Below, piece after piece: positions 1 to 11,900 of a stretch of DNA of 64,000 bases. Under the pieces are notes generated by a model. The model made no database searches, was not told the origin of the DNA, and saw only the letters and a list, made by a program, of their open reading frames with translations. The position numbers were made by a program, and so were the translations under genes. Positions within the stretch are counted from its first letter, which is position 1. Every line of letters begins with the position of its first letter. Source of the DNA: Lingula anatina (Eukaryota; Brachiopoda; Lingulata; Lingulida; Lingulidae); the NCBI RefSeq assembly GCF_001039355.2, contig NW_019775769.1:12508-76507 (forward strand), in the 5' to 3' direction.

Positions 1-609
1 CAGTTTTTTGTGAAAATTTAATTTTTCACATATTGGCATTTTCAAGGTGTGACTTTTAAGTTCCATGATCTTGAAGACTTTTGCTTGTCACATTTTCTGA
101 ATGTCCATGTTACTAATATTTTATTAATAACATTTGATTGTCATTATGCTGTTAAACATTATGTAATGTTGCATCAAAATTTGAAGAAACCCCTATTTTG
201 GGCACTGCTCCTATGATGACCATTTAAGGGAAATCATGTCACTTACTGTTCTCAAACTTACAGGAAAGAAACATGGGTCTAACATACAGCTTCAGTAGGC
301 AATGCAGTCTGTTTGGTAAATTTTTCTGGCAATTTAACAGTTTTTTTGTGAAAATTTAATTTTTCACTTATTTGCATCTTTATTTTCTGTTCTTTGTCTG
401 TACATTTGACAGCTTTGCTGCCTTGTTTTTACCATTGCTTACACAAGAGTTTTACATGCTTTTCATATGCCTGCATGCTTTGTTTTTTGTAATATTATAA
501 TATTGATTTCCAGGGAAAGTAGGTAGTAATAATAAATTTTCAGATGTAGATGATATAAGTCTTTTATGAGCTTCATCCTTTACTTTTAGAATTTTGTGTC
601 ATTTTCTAG
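1..609 (+). other. Intron of IARS2 (left edge)
   Basis: AT-rich sequence upstream of the first visible IARS2 exon. No coding stretch is seen. It contains a near-identical 36-base segment twice, at 1-36 and about 339-374, each centred on a self-complementary GTGAAAA...TTTTTCAC stem. The exon acceptor is TTTTCTAG ending at 609. Confidence 0.7.
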
Positions 610-3147
610 GACAAAGAAAACGAGCCAGCCTTTGGTATTGATTTATTGCGCTACTGGGCTGCATACAATTACCAAGATAACCAAGTCAGTTTAGGCCCCA
701 GCATACTTAAGAAACACAACACCAGGTTGTTAAAGGTATGATTGCATCTTTTCAGTTGATTACATTTATAAACTCGAATCATAACATTTCAGAATGTCAA
801 TGTTGGTTAATAAAATTTTTGAGATTAGAAATCAAATTTCTTCATCATTGTTTAAATTTTGGTTTTGATAAAGATGCTTATCTTATCAATTAGTTACATT
901 TGAACTGTGGGTTTTCTGATATTATCGTTTCAGATAAGCAAAGTTCTCAGGTATTTGGTAGGAAACATTCATGATCTGGATTCTTCAGACAAACTAGTTG
1001 AATACACACAGCTTCTCCCCCAAGACAAGTATATGCTGCATTTCTTGTATCAGTTTAGTCTTAAAGTAAGTGCCTTAATGAACTGCTGCATTTAGTCTTT
1101 AATATGTAAAAATTAAATGAAAAGAATGGTGATTATCCAGCTTAAAAATATTAAAAATGACAATAAACAGACTTCTGGTAAAAATGTTCCCTCAGAATCA
1201 GTGATGTGAAGTTTGTTATCAGGTTCTAGTGCATGCACCCTTTGCGTATTTCAGACAACTTCCGCCTATGAAAATTACGAATTTGCTAGAGTCTTAAACA
1301 GAACGGAAAACTTTATAGATGAATTGTCTTCTTTTTACTGCCATGTAACGAAAGACAGGTATGATATACAATGTTGTTGATCACAGTATTACCGAAGAAA
1401 AATCTGCATATAACCCAGAACATGTTTTTATAAGTAATATGAATAGCACTTGCATTATCTTATTTAATCATGTATAAATTGGCTTTAACCCTCGGAAATT
1501 GAATGAAATGTTATTGAATGTTGAGAATGTGAAAAGTAATGCACTGATATAATATGAATAAACATTTTCTTCATTATTTCAGACTACTTTGTAGTGAAAA
1601 ATACAGTGTGTCTCGGCTCTCAGCACTGACAGTGTTCTGGTATCTCACAGACACTTTACTGCACACATTGGCTCCTATTACTCCACATATCGCTGAGGGA
1701 ACATATTCCTCTCTGCCAATCATACAAGGTGTGTGTGAGAGAAAGTGATAGAATTTATAAGTTTTTTGCATACATATTGCAGAATTTTATGAATTCAAAG
1801 TGCTGGGCAAAACACAGATTTTAATATTTTGTCTTGCAACAATTCAATCTTACATGTGAAGCTTTTTTAAAATAATATATTATGATTTGTCAGAAGTGCT
1901 GTCCAGCTGTTATATAATCCTGGTTTTGCTTTTTGATCCAAGGAGAAAGAAGTGTGTTCAAATCAGGCTGGTTCAAGTGTGACCCCAGCTGGAACAACCC
2001 TGGTATTAGTGAAGTCATGGAGATAGTGCTGGGACTGAGGGAGAAGTTCTACTATGCTCTGGATAACAACTCTCAGGCCAAGGAGTTTGATGTGGTGATT
2101 CACACATCTTCACCACTGCGGAACTGTATGAAGGTAATAGTATGATTTCTGTGATTAATTTACATGTCACTTATACAACGTAGGGTTAAGTTCATCAGAA
2201 AACAGAGCATGTGGATGAAAGTATATTTTATTGAATTATTATTCTGGACATCATAACTGTTGGATGTTTTCAGTTGTATGTAAACATGTAAATCCGTAGT
2301 ATTCTCTACACTTCTCAGCTAACTGTTATACATGATTGGATATACTGGAATGGAGTAAATTTAGCTTACATTTTTACACTGACAAAAGAACTTATATACT
2401 TGTTTCATGTGGCATTAACACAGATACTGCAACTTGAGGTTTCTATTAATTATCCTAGATAAGTTTTATAATAAAATCTCTTCTCTCAGGTATTTCAGCC
2501 AGAGGGCTATCCCAGCTGTACTTCTCCTCTGAATGAGGTCTTCCAAGCAGCTGTAACTACTGTCCTGGGGAAACCACCCCCAATATTGCCTGATGACTCT
2601 CAAATTGTCTCTGGAAAGTGGCCATTTAAACATAAAGGTAAGGGTTTTGTGCTATTTTAGTACAACAGGCATGGCTATTAATTTGTGGTAGTAAACATAC
2701 TGTCTTTATGGATACAGTTTTGAAGAAATTATTCTTCATCTCCTCCTTATTACTGTTATCATGACATTGATAGTGACCAGTGCTATAATCATTAAACTTC
2801 TTTTTTTGCGTATCAGTGTTTTAAAGAGGTATCATGAATTTGGTGTGAAAAAATGCAGTTTTGAACAGGATTTTGTTTACTTTGTCTGTACTTTGTTGTT
2901 GTCAATTGAAACTGGCTTGTTATTTAGCAAACACAAAATGTGCAACAGAAAACAATGTGTGTGTGTTTTAACTTGATTAAATATGTTTCTTTCAGATGGC
3001 ACCTCAAAAGAAGAGCCTTATACTCTAGTCATTCTTCCCGCTGAGAATCACAAGTGTCCAAGGTGCTACAGATATCTGGCTGCCTCCTCTACACAGCCAT
3101 GTGACAGGTGCATGGAAGTGATAGCAGGGCAGTGGGCAGACTACTAA
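610..3147 (+). CDS. IARS2: Mitochondrial isoleucyl-tRNA synthetase, C-terminal exons
   Basis: Seven or more exons of a class I tRNA synthetase that charges mitochondrial tRNA-Ile; the 5' part lies left of the window. Exons: 610-735, 934-1065, 1255-1358, 1583-1728, 1943-2133, 2490-2637 and 2996-3147 (stop TAA 3145-3147), all with GT-AG borders and matching phases. The first exon reads LLRYWAAYNYQDN, just after the KMSKS region in the family. The middle exons are the helical anticodon-binding domain (YMLHFLYQF, LAPITPHIAEGTY). The last exon carries the C-terminal FPG/IleRS-type zinc finger with two CxxC pairs (CPRC...CDRC) and ends EVIAGQWADY. The zinc finger and APITPHIAE point to the bacterial-type mitochondrial enzyme, not cytosolic IARS1. 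Catalytic HIGH and KMSKS motifs are outside the window. The stop is followed at once by a minisatellite that resembles the last codons. Confidence 0.95.
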
Positions 3148-3684
3148 GCCATTGAATGCCATGGGACAGCCTAGGAAGTGATTGCAATCCAGTAGGCAGA
3201 GTAAGAGGTGATTGCAATCCAGTGGGCAGACAAGGAAGTGATTGTAGTCCAGTAGGCAGACTAAGAAGTGATTGCAATCCAGTGGGCATACCAAGAAAGT
3301 GATTGCAATCCAGTGGACAGACTTAGAAGTGATTGCAATTCTGTGGGCAGACTAAAAAGTGATTGCAATCCAGTGGACAGGCTAAGAATTGATTGCAATC
3401 CAGTGGGCAGACTAAGAAGTGATTGCAATTCAATGGGCATACAAAGAAGTGATTGCAGACCAGTGGGCAGGCTAAGAAGTGATTGCAATCCAGTGGGCAA
3501 ACTAAGAAGTGATTGCAGTCCAGTGGACAGCCTAAGAAGTGATTGCAGGCCAGTGGGCGGACTAACAAGTGATTGCAATCCAATGGGCAGACTAAGAAGT
3601 GATTGCAGGCCAGTGGGCAGGCTAAGAAGTGATTGCAATCCAGTGGGCAGATTAAGAAGTGATTGAAGTCCAGTGGGCAGACTA
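3148..3684 (+). repeat. 30-bp minisatellite in IARS2 3' UTR
   Basis: About 17 tandem units from 3175 to 3684 with period 30 (one unit has 31), preceded by one degraded unit at 3148-3174. The consensus begins GAAGTGATTGCAATCCAGTG and ends GGCAGACTAA. In the IARS2 reading frame the unit translates as EVIAIQWAD plus stop, matching the EVIAGQWADY-stop end of the protein. Units differ by point changes, so the array is not a recent perfect expansion. Because 30 is a multiple of three, long open frames run through it on both strands; these are repeat artefacts. Confidence 0.95.
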
Positions 3685-4081
3685 CTGTGTGCCATCAGAC
3701 TGTTATGTGACATCATAGCAGTGGGGACACAACTGTGTGATGGAAGACCAGTACACAGACTAAATATTGTGTGGTGGCACTCTCAAGTGATAGTAGATTT
3801 TCACCTTTTGGGCTAGGTACTAGAATGCACCAGGCCTGATGCTGTCACTGGCCTACAGACAACCATACTAGATGATAGAAGACCAGCCAGAAGACTGTTT
3901 ATGGTGATAGCTGTGAAGAAATATTGGAGAAGCGGAAAAGAAAAATGTAGATAAAAACTCTGAATGCTTTTAGTGGATTTGGATCTTTTATTCCATCATA
4001 ATTTGAAATCACATTTTCCAGAATGTGAATTTACAGATAACAGTGCTTTTAAATGATGTAGCCCTTGTCATCACAACTTGT
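3685..4081. other. Tail-to-tail region between IARS2 and the reeler gene
   Basis: No coding sequence. Positions 3700-3900 contain degraded look-alikes of the upstream repeat (GAAGACCAG, CAGACTAA). A minus-strand AATAAA lies at 3987-3992 for the reeler gene. No plus-strand AATAAA is seen before 4405-4410, with an ATTAAA at 4259-4264, so IARS2 transcripts may extend antisense through the last reeler exon. Confidence 0.55.
3987..3992 (-). terminator. Polyadenylation signal, reeler gene
   Basis: AATAAA on the minus strand about 90 bases beyond the stop codon of the reeler-domain gene. Confidence 0.55.
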
Positions 4082-7000
4082 CTATCCAATGACTGCACCA
4101 GAAGAATTAACCTCTTTCACCACTGCAGACTCTTGATTGTCCCAGAAAGTGTCATAAGCCATAACTACTGTGACTCTGAAAGCAGATATTTTTAAACAGA
4201 TATTAAGTTTTACACAATCACACATACAAAACGATATTAGAAAAATTGCCATATATACATTAAAATGTATGCAAAGAACTTGTGTTTGCTACCCTGTTGT
4301 TGGGGTGCCCGTGCAGTCATTTTATAACTGATACCTGGCACTGAACTTGTAATGGCCATGTACATTAAGATTGTTGAAGTTATTACAAAACGGGGTATTA
4401 ATGAAATAAAGAAATGGAAAACGTTACAAAAGTGCTATACATCTTGAGAGCAATGAAAGCAGCATATAAGAACTAGCTATCGTGTTATTTTCTTTTAATC
4501 AATGTAAAACACACTGCAGTGACTTAGCTCGTATTTTATTTATACTATTTATTATTATTTTATTAACTTTATTATAATTATTGTGATAACAAACTGGTTC
4601 AATGTGGTATAATCTCACCTGAACACTATGTCACCTGCAGATTTTGCTGGAGCAGTCCACCTGAGTACTACCTCCGACTTCTGATTGGAATTGGAGTGAC
4701 TTATGGCATGATCCTGAATGGTAAACGGTATTTTGAAATTTAAACATTTAAAAATGTTTGGGTGCTCACATGAATGCCGAGAATGGAAAACGGATAATTT
4801 AAAATCTAACATTGTACAAAACGCCAAGAATGTATTTTCAAGAATTTTCAACCAAAATCGGCCAGAAAAATGGGCCTTCAGGTCGATTTATTCTCAGATT
4901 TAATTTAAGCTTCTTTTTGGCACCTGTAAACTCCTGCAGGTTTGATCTTTCTATAAACGTGTGGTTCAACATCGGTTTAATAATAAATCGGCACCAGATT
5001 TGAATACGGCTTTAATACGCAAATTCTAGCCTACTTTTCGGATCTCAAACGAGCGATGACCACAGAAGCCGATTTTATAATCATTATCATTATTCATTGG
5101 TTCCACCGCAGTATAAATACAGGCTGTGACCTTACTAAGCTATAGCCAACAATGTTAACATGTAACATTTCAAGCTGAAATATATTATTATTATTATTAT
5201 TATTATGTACAGTTGTACTTAGGCGTTCGATTCATTTCGCGACGGTGATTGTCAAAGGTGATTTCACTTCAGCAATGACCTTCGAAAAAAATCGTCCTCT
5301 TTTAATAACAAATGTAAGAAATGCTGACGAAGGTATTATCTAGCTAAAAACTTGATTCCTTCTATAGTCAACTACAAATTCAGCCTTGATATAGGCATTA
5401 AACCATGTGGCGTTAGAAAATCCTGTAAAATAATCTTACATAGATAATAGAAATAATGAAAGAAATTTCCGGAAAGCATTTAGGCCTATCATCCATGGTC
5501 ATTCAGAGAACAGAGTAGTTAGGCCAGTTTGTCGTATTAAAATTGTGGTTTACTGTTGTGATGAATTTAAACGGTGTCCTGTCATGTACGTGTTGTTTTC
5601 ACGGGGGACGGGGGGATTTCAATCGAAAGCACTTGCACAATTCATTGCCAGCACTTCTATTTAATCTCAGAAATATAAAACGATTCACTCTTTGCGCATT
5701 ATAAATCAGAATTTTATAGGCGACACAACCATTCAAGAAAAAGCGACGTAAAAAATGGAGTTGCCACTCCCATAGGCCTAATAATCGGGCCTCCAATGTT
5801 CTTATCTGTAAACTTTTTTCACAGAAATGCTTTCCTTTTGGTTATACACGGTAAAGGCAAAATTAGCTTGGTTGCTACTTTCCACACATTGATCATTTTT
5901 CAATATTGTAAAACATTCTTGACAACACCAATGGTGCCTTTGTAAGCCTTACAACATTCCCTTTTATCGTGGAATGATTGATCGGATTGATAGCAACATG
6001 TTACAGGTGATAATTTGCACTGACAGCAAAAATGTTTCATTCTTTGTTAGACTTGTCAGTTATAAGATTTTTAAAATTGAAAAAAAAAAAAAAAAATACA
6101 CTGACAGTGGTGTCACTGTCTACAAACCCCAGACATACACCGTCATATAGGGTAGGTAAAAATAAGTATGTCGATATATCTTAAAATTACTAAATACTCT
6201 GCCAAACCATGGAATTATATATATATATATATAATTCCCCGGCCAAACTTACTCCATTTCTTTGCCTGCACAAATTCTTCGAGCCCACACTGGTGACTTC
6301 AGTGAATGTTCCAACTGGTATAACAGACTGTGAGTTATGTTTACGAGCTTGCACAAAGAAACCCTTGAATTTCTCTCCGTTTGCACCTTTTAGGGTCACT
6401 GAAATAAATTAATAAATTTTTTTAAAAATATATTAATCAATTCAATAGCCTTTCAAAACGGAGATATATTTAAGACAATGGCCACACCTATAGATAGGGA
6501 AGCCGAACAAACAAGACTACCTAATGCACGTCCTTTGTCGTTGCCGATCCTTGATTTGAAAAGTCCGATGATATTCTTGTGATTAAAAGGGGTTTCAGTC
6601 TTTGTGTAAAAAAGTACAGTTTTACACAAAATATCATGTGGTATTTTTTGAAGGTTTTGTCATTCTTTCAAAAGAAATTTAGTTCCGCTCTCAGTAGTTT
6701 TAGTAGAAGTAGTGAAATGTGTATGTGGTAATAATTAAGTGCGCATGCAGACAGACGAACGTAAAAGTTAACAACTTCTAAAGCAACGCTAAAATCAGGT
6801 TTGGGGCGTAAATGTGTCAGTTTAGTGTTGATAAATATTCAACATAAACACAATAGGCCTACAATTTCAACAAGCTTATAAAAAGACAGTCTATTTTGGT
6901 ATTTATGCGTCTTTAGCAATCCAGAATTCACTTTGGCTCAGTATAAAAACCTTTAGGTAGATTAAAAAATTGTAATAGAAAAATTTAAAGAGCAAACTAC

Positions 7001-7298
7001 TGCAAGTAATTTTGCATATGGTATACAGACTTTGCAAGTATTATGTAAAATTTTGATGCAATTTATGAAATTGGAAATAATGAAGCAAGCCACTGATACC
7101 ATCTATACTCTCTCCTGCTTTGTATTTCTGTTTGCTCACGGTGATGGTGTATGGAGACGGGGTGAATGGATCACTTGCGCCGTAATGGCTTGGCCTCATG
7201 GAGGAACAAGCGATTTCTGGGGGACCCGTTCCATAGCCTCTCGATTCTCCGGCGTATAGCAATAGCATCGCCGCAATTAACATTCCTGCGTTATTCAT
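4082..7298 (-). CDS. Secreted reeler-domain protein (putative defence protein)
   Basis: Complete four-exon gene coding for about 177 residues. Exons in transcript order: 7298-7100, 6398-6253, 4713-4619 and 4175-4082 (stop TAG 4084-4082); all junction phases agree. Residues 1-22 are a signal peptide (hydrophobic MLIAAMLLLYAG). The rest is one reeler domain: ACSSMRPSH, then PSPYTITVSKQKYKAGESI, then GEKFKGFFVQAR, PVGTF, a cysteine before the HSNS stretch, VVLRWTAP, GDIVF, and the terminal strand with VTVVMAYDTFW. No DOMON or cytochrome b561 region follows, so this is the short secreted form known from insect and mollusc putative defence (noduler-like) proteins, not a ferric-chelate reductase. 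The acceptor one base before the ATG implies an upstream non-coding exon. The immune role is inferred from the family only. Confidence 0.88.
5184..5206 (+). repeat. (TTA)n microsatellite
   Basis: About seven TTA units in intron 2 of the reeler gene. A longer AAT array at 18293-18354 lies in TMEM62 intron 6. Confidence 0.85.
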
Positions 7299-7627
7299 CC
7301 TGGTAAAACAGTAAAGTTTATAATGTATAGACGCGGTATATCTACAATAAAATATAGGTCATAATGTTTGGTTACACGTATCGATCTCCACATTTGGTTC
7401 TGGATAACACCCGAGCTCATTGTATTAAGATGATGTAACATTTTGTACACTCTAAAGTATGTCTTTTAAACTGGTATAGTACCAGGTCACTTCAACAAAG
7501 ACTAAGGGAAATTTGATTCGCGATTGTGCGAGAAAAATGAAATGATTACAGTCTTTCTAAAACATCCGATTAGAAATAATTCATAATAGGAAAATCAAAC
7601 ATATTAGGTAAATGCAATGTCACCTAC

Positions 7628-7745
7628 CTCCGAGAAACTGTCATCAACCAAGAAAAAATTCGACAACTATTGGTAATAAAATTTACTCAAGTAGTATACG
7701 TACGTAGTTCCGCTGTGTGCTGCTGATATAATGTCCTGTACGATT
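7628..7745 (-). other. Probable non-coding first exon and promoter of the reeler gene
   Basis: The minus strand has TTTTACCAG immediately before the G-ATG at 7299-7298, a good acceptor, so the 5' UTR is interrupted. The best donor upstream is CGGAG/GTAGGTG, with the exon edge at 7628. The upstream end of this exon is not defined; an AT-rich TATATC stretch lies near 7720. Confidence 0.45.
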
Positions 7746-8906
7746 TATCTCTCCGGGAATACCCCAGGTGGACATACATGTAGTTTTAATCCGATCAAAG
7801 ATGCACCAATCACGACTTGTTTTAAGCTGCTTGCTAAAGTTGCAGGTCGGTAAATGCCAACATTGTTAGTTCTAGGTGCATTATCCGAAATGCTGTGCTA
7901 AATTACTGTAAAGAGCACGAATACATTAAAATGATCCATGTGTATGAGCATTTTGACTAAATAGTATTTTAGTAGGCCTACATATGTGTGAACAATGCCA
8001 CTGAAGCGGGAAAATATAGGAACTTTTTTACTGTGCAAGAATTCTTAGATGTCATATTGTTAATAGGACTGATTTTAGTTGGGTTTTTCTTTAATTTTCT
8101 TTATTTGTGAACATACCTATTTTTTTAAAAAAAATTCTATAAATTAATATTTTTCTGGAGTACCAATAATTAAATAGAAGATTAAGCTGTAACCAGTAGG
8201 CTATGATTTCTCGTGATAAGCTACATTCGTTAAAATTTCCGTAAGTCTGGCAAAATAATGAAAAAACGTAACATTGCTTAAACTCTATGGCCAATTATCT
8301 TCCAAAACTAGAGATTTACATGTTAATGCAATAATAATTATGATAACACATATTATTCAACAAGGACAATTATGATAACAACTACAACGGCAACAACAGC
8401 AGCTATTATTATTATTATCTTATTATAATAATCATTATCATTATAATTTTAATGTTGCAAACCATAGGCCCTATCCTTGCACCTGTAACAGTACCCATGT
8501 CTTTTATAACCTATAGATACATCGATTTTTAAAAACTGTTATTTAAAAAACGTTATAGGCCTACATGTACGTGTTGATAATCAATGTAATGAAAAAATAA
8601 TATCAATCTTTTAAGATAATGTTAAAACATTACTTGTTACATTTGCAAATATATCTTAGGTTTATGAAATTTACTTCCAAAGTTTACAAAAAATGCACAC
8701 ATTTTTCCTCATGCAAATTACGTAGAATATGCAAAAAACACTCACTGCACAGCAGTTCAGGTGATTGTGTTGAATGTGTTAGAGATGATCTGCAGTGGTT
8801 TGTCTTGCTCTCCTTTGTTAGAGTACGAGAGTGCATATGAAGTGTAATTCCGCTTCCTGTCGTAATATTTGTTGGCAGGTCAAAGTTGGGTTAACTCTAA
8901 ATCAAA
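7746..8906. promoter_or_regulatory. Head-to-head intergenic region, reeler gene and DRAP1
   Basis: About 1.2 kb between two divergently transcribed genes. It holds an ATT/ATTATT-rich tract (8396-8450) and scattered TAGGCCTA words. No open frame here looks coding. The last 100 bases before 8907 are likely the DRAP1 5' UTR. Confidence 0.5.
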
Positions 8907-11900
8907 ATGCCAAGCAAAAAGAAAAAATACAATGCTAGATTTCCCCCGGTAAGTACCTCGTATTCTGTGAACGACATCACAATTCTGAGAAGAGACGCAT
9001 GTGTTCTAGCGAATAAATTCATCAGCTGTTATTTGCTCATGCACTGTCAAGTTGCGGTAACATTAACACTTCACAGTCAAATCCAGTAGATATCAGACTC
9101 AAGCATTTTCACTCCTATATTTAAGTTTCCATCAACCAATTTATTTTAGCGTCCTTCATGGGTGAATGAAGCTGTGGTGTAATTTTAGTCTCTACCTGAG
9201 ACGTGCAGACAGCTTCCCTCCCTTTATTTACTCCATCAAAACCCGCATCATGTTACCTGTAGTGGTTAAATATTTCTATTTAGATTTACTGTGTCTCTCA
9301 GGATTACATCACCCATGAGTTTTCTATACTGTTCTTGAAGTTTTCATTGCTCAATGGGAAATTTGTTTTGTTGATATGTAAAGTAAGTAGTTGGCTCTAG
9401 ACGTTAATTGATGATATGTCAGCACGTGTTTGGTTATCTGTGGTTAAAGGCCAATTTTCCTGTCAAAATGGATTTTCCTGGGTAAAGGGCAATTTTCTCT
9501 TACTCGTGAATTATTGTTTAACCCATCCTTGCACTTGGATTCAATGTTTTGTTCAATTTCTAGTGTAAAGATTTAGTTTAAAATGACTAGGCAGTCATTA
9601 AAACAACATCTGCCGTCACACACACTGTTTTGATTTCACAAATTAAAGAAAATTGCTAAAGCAAGGGGTATGCATCAGGTAAACTACATATCTAAAGGGT
9701 ATTATAGTTTTTAAACTCTGAGTTGGAAATATTACAAGATTTACAAGAGACGAATATGACTGTTGGGGATTTTCAAATGCATGGAGAAAATCTTTAGGTA
9801 TTAATGTTGCAGTTTTCTTGTATAACATGTGACAATTAACATGATTAAAGTATATCTGCTTTGACCTAAACAAACCTTACTAAATCACAATCGTGCTAAA
9901 TCTTTGATATATTCAGCATATTTTAATTTGAAAATTATGTTTCTTCCTATTAAGGCAAGAATCAAGAAGATTATGCAAACAGATGATGATGTTGGCAAAG
10001 TGGCTGCTGCTGTACCAGTTATTATTTGTATCCTTTTCAACAAGTTCCTGTATTTTAGAAAATTCTTATCTCCTTATGTTTCTGTCATTAATTTTGTAAA
10101 GTGACATTCTGTGGTATTTGCTTTGCATTACATTTGGATTTTTAACTCTTTTAAAATGGTTTTTACACAAAGGTTAATACATAAATAGTACAGATTTGGT
10201 GGGAACATTGATAAGAGCAATCCTAATCTTTTGTCTTAAAAAATTCTTTAAAAATTATTGATTACATTTTGTAGAGAAATATTGGTGATTATCATTATGG
10301 TTGGGAAAAAAATGGACAACCATTTTCATCAATCAACTTCAACTACAAAAGTCTGATCTGTTAGTGATATTTACATAAAAAAATTAAAAAATTGAAACAA
10401 AAATATTTTGGGTTATTTTGAAATAGCATTTTAGCTTTTTAATTTTTTTAAAAATATAGACTTTTGATTAACATATAATTGTAATTAAAGTGTTTTGTAG
10501 ATCTCACTTAATTTTTAAGTGTTTACCCTAAGAACATGTACTTCCTCATACCTCAATTTTTACATTGGAAATGAAATTTAATTTTAGTTTTATATATGCC
10601 AAAAAATTCCCTCTTAGTAGTGCAAACTTTCACATTTTTCAAGTTAAACACTGCAAAATTTATTTAATCAAAAAATGTGCCTTTTCAATTTTTTTTGTCC
10701 AGGACACAAATACCACAGAATGGGATTATAAATTTAGTCATTGGCTGAAAGAATGGTTCCATATTTACAGTAGTTAATGTAAAATTTGAAGACCTTCTAT
10801 AAATGTTATGTTTGTTTATTGGCTAAGGCAGTTTTGAACATCAATCAGCTGTGTAGTGCTGTTAGTGCAAAAATGCAAGGAAATGTATTTTCCTCAACTT
10901 TCTCAGCAAGAGCTCTTGAACTATTCATAGAGTCCCTGATATCCAGAGCTAATGATATTACACAATCAAAACATGCCAAAACTCTTTCAGCTGCTCATAT
11001 GTAAGTGTTTTAATTTGATGAAAATGGTATTGCAATTTTTGATAAGTGGAACATTAACGACATTTTTGATACAAAAGAGAGACAGAAATACTTGTCAGAT
11101 AAAGGACTACATGATTTCAAATGAACCAACAGTTGGCTTGAGATGGGATGAAAATTGGGAAAAATTCTAATATGACTAATCAGCTACAAAAAAAGGCACA
11201 AACTTTCAAAGGATATGTAAAACCTAAGTATAATTTATGTTCACCATCTGTTGAAAAATTGCAGGAAGCAGGCCATAGAATCAGAGAAGAAGTTTGACTT
11301 TTTACGTGACCTAGTAGCTAGCATTCCAGATGTCCAGTGCGAGGAAGGAGACGGAGAGGGAAGTGTTCACACTGCTAATAATGCTGAGGACAATGCCCCA
11401 GTGTCTGGTACAAGACCATGGAAAACAGGGTAAGGTTAAGCCAGAGATTAAATCTGAGAGAATTAAAGATTGATTGATTGATTAAATTTAAGCCTGGTTT
11501 GCAAATTTCATTTTAAGTTGTTTACAAATATGTAGATAATTTTGTTTACGTAGGAGGCCCAGGAAGTCGAGAAGTGGCCAACATGGAGAAAACAGTTCTA
11601 CGGGAAGAAGAAGGACGGAAGTGACCTCAGATGATGAATCCACTGAGGATGTAGGTTTCTTTGCTTAAATTGTGTAGAAAATATTGTACTAATACACTTA
11701 AGTTAGATCAGGACTTACCAAGCTACAGTTACAGGTTCATAGGCCTTACGAATAAATTAGCTGTTTGTGATCTCGAGCATGCATGTCAAATTAATGACTA
11801 AAACTGCGATATTTAGGCACAGGTTCACAGGCCTTATAATAAATTGCTCTCACTCTCTGCTGTATTTAATCAAATTAAACATGACAGTTATTCTAAATAT

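Noticed and set aside
3025-3716. Long repetitive open frames on both strands of the minisatellite (cysteine/histidine- or leucine-rich decapeptide repeats)
   Set aside because: They follow from the 30-base period of a non-coding array after the IARS2 stop. There is no start context, splice support or family match.
8619-8840. 73-codon plus-strand frame upstream of DRAP1
   Set aside because: It falls in the divergent promoter/5' UTR region, with no family match.
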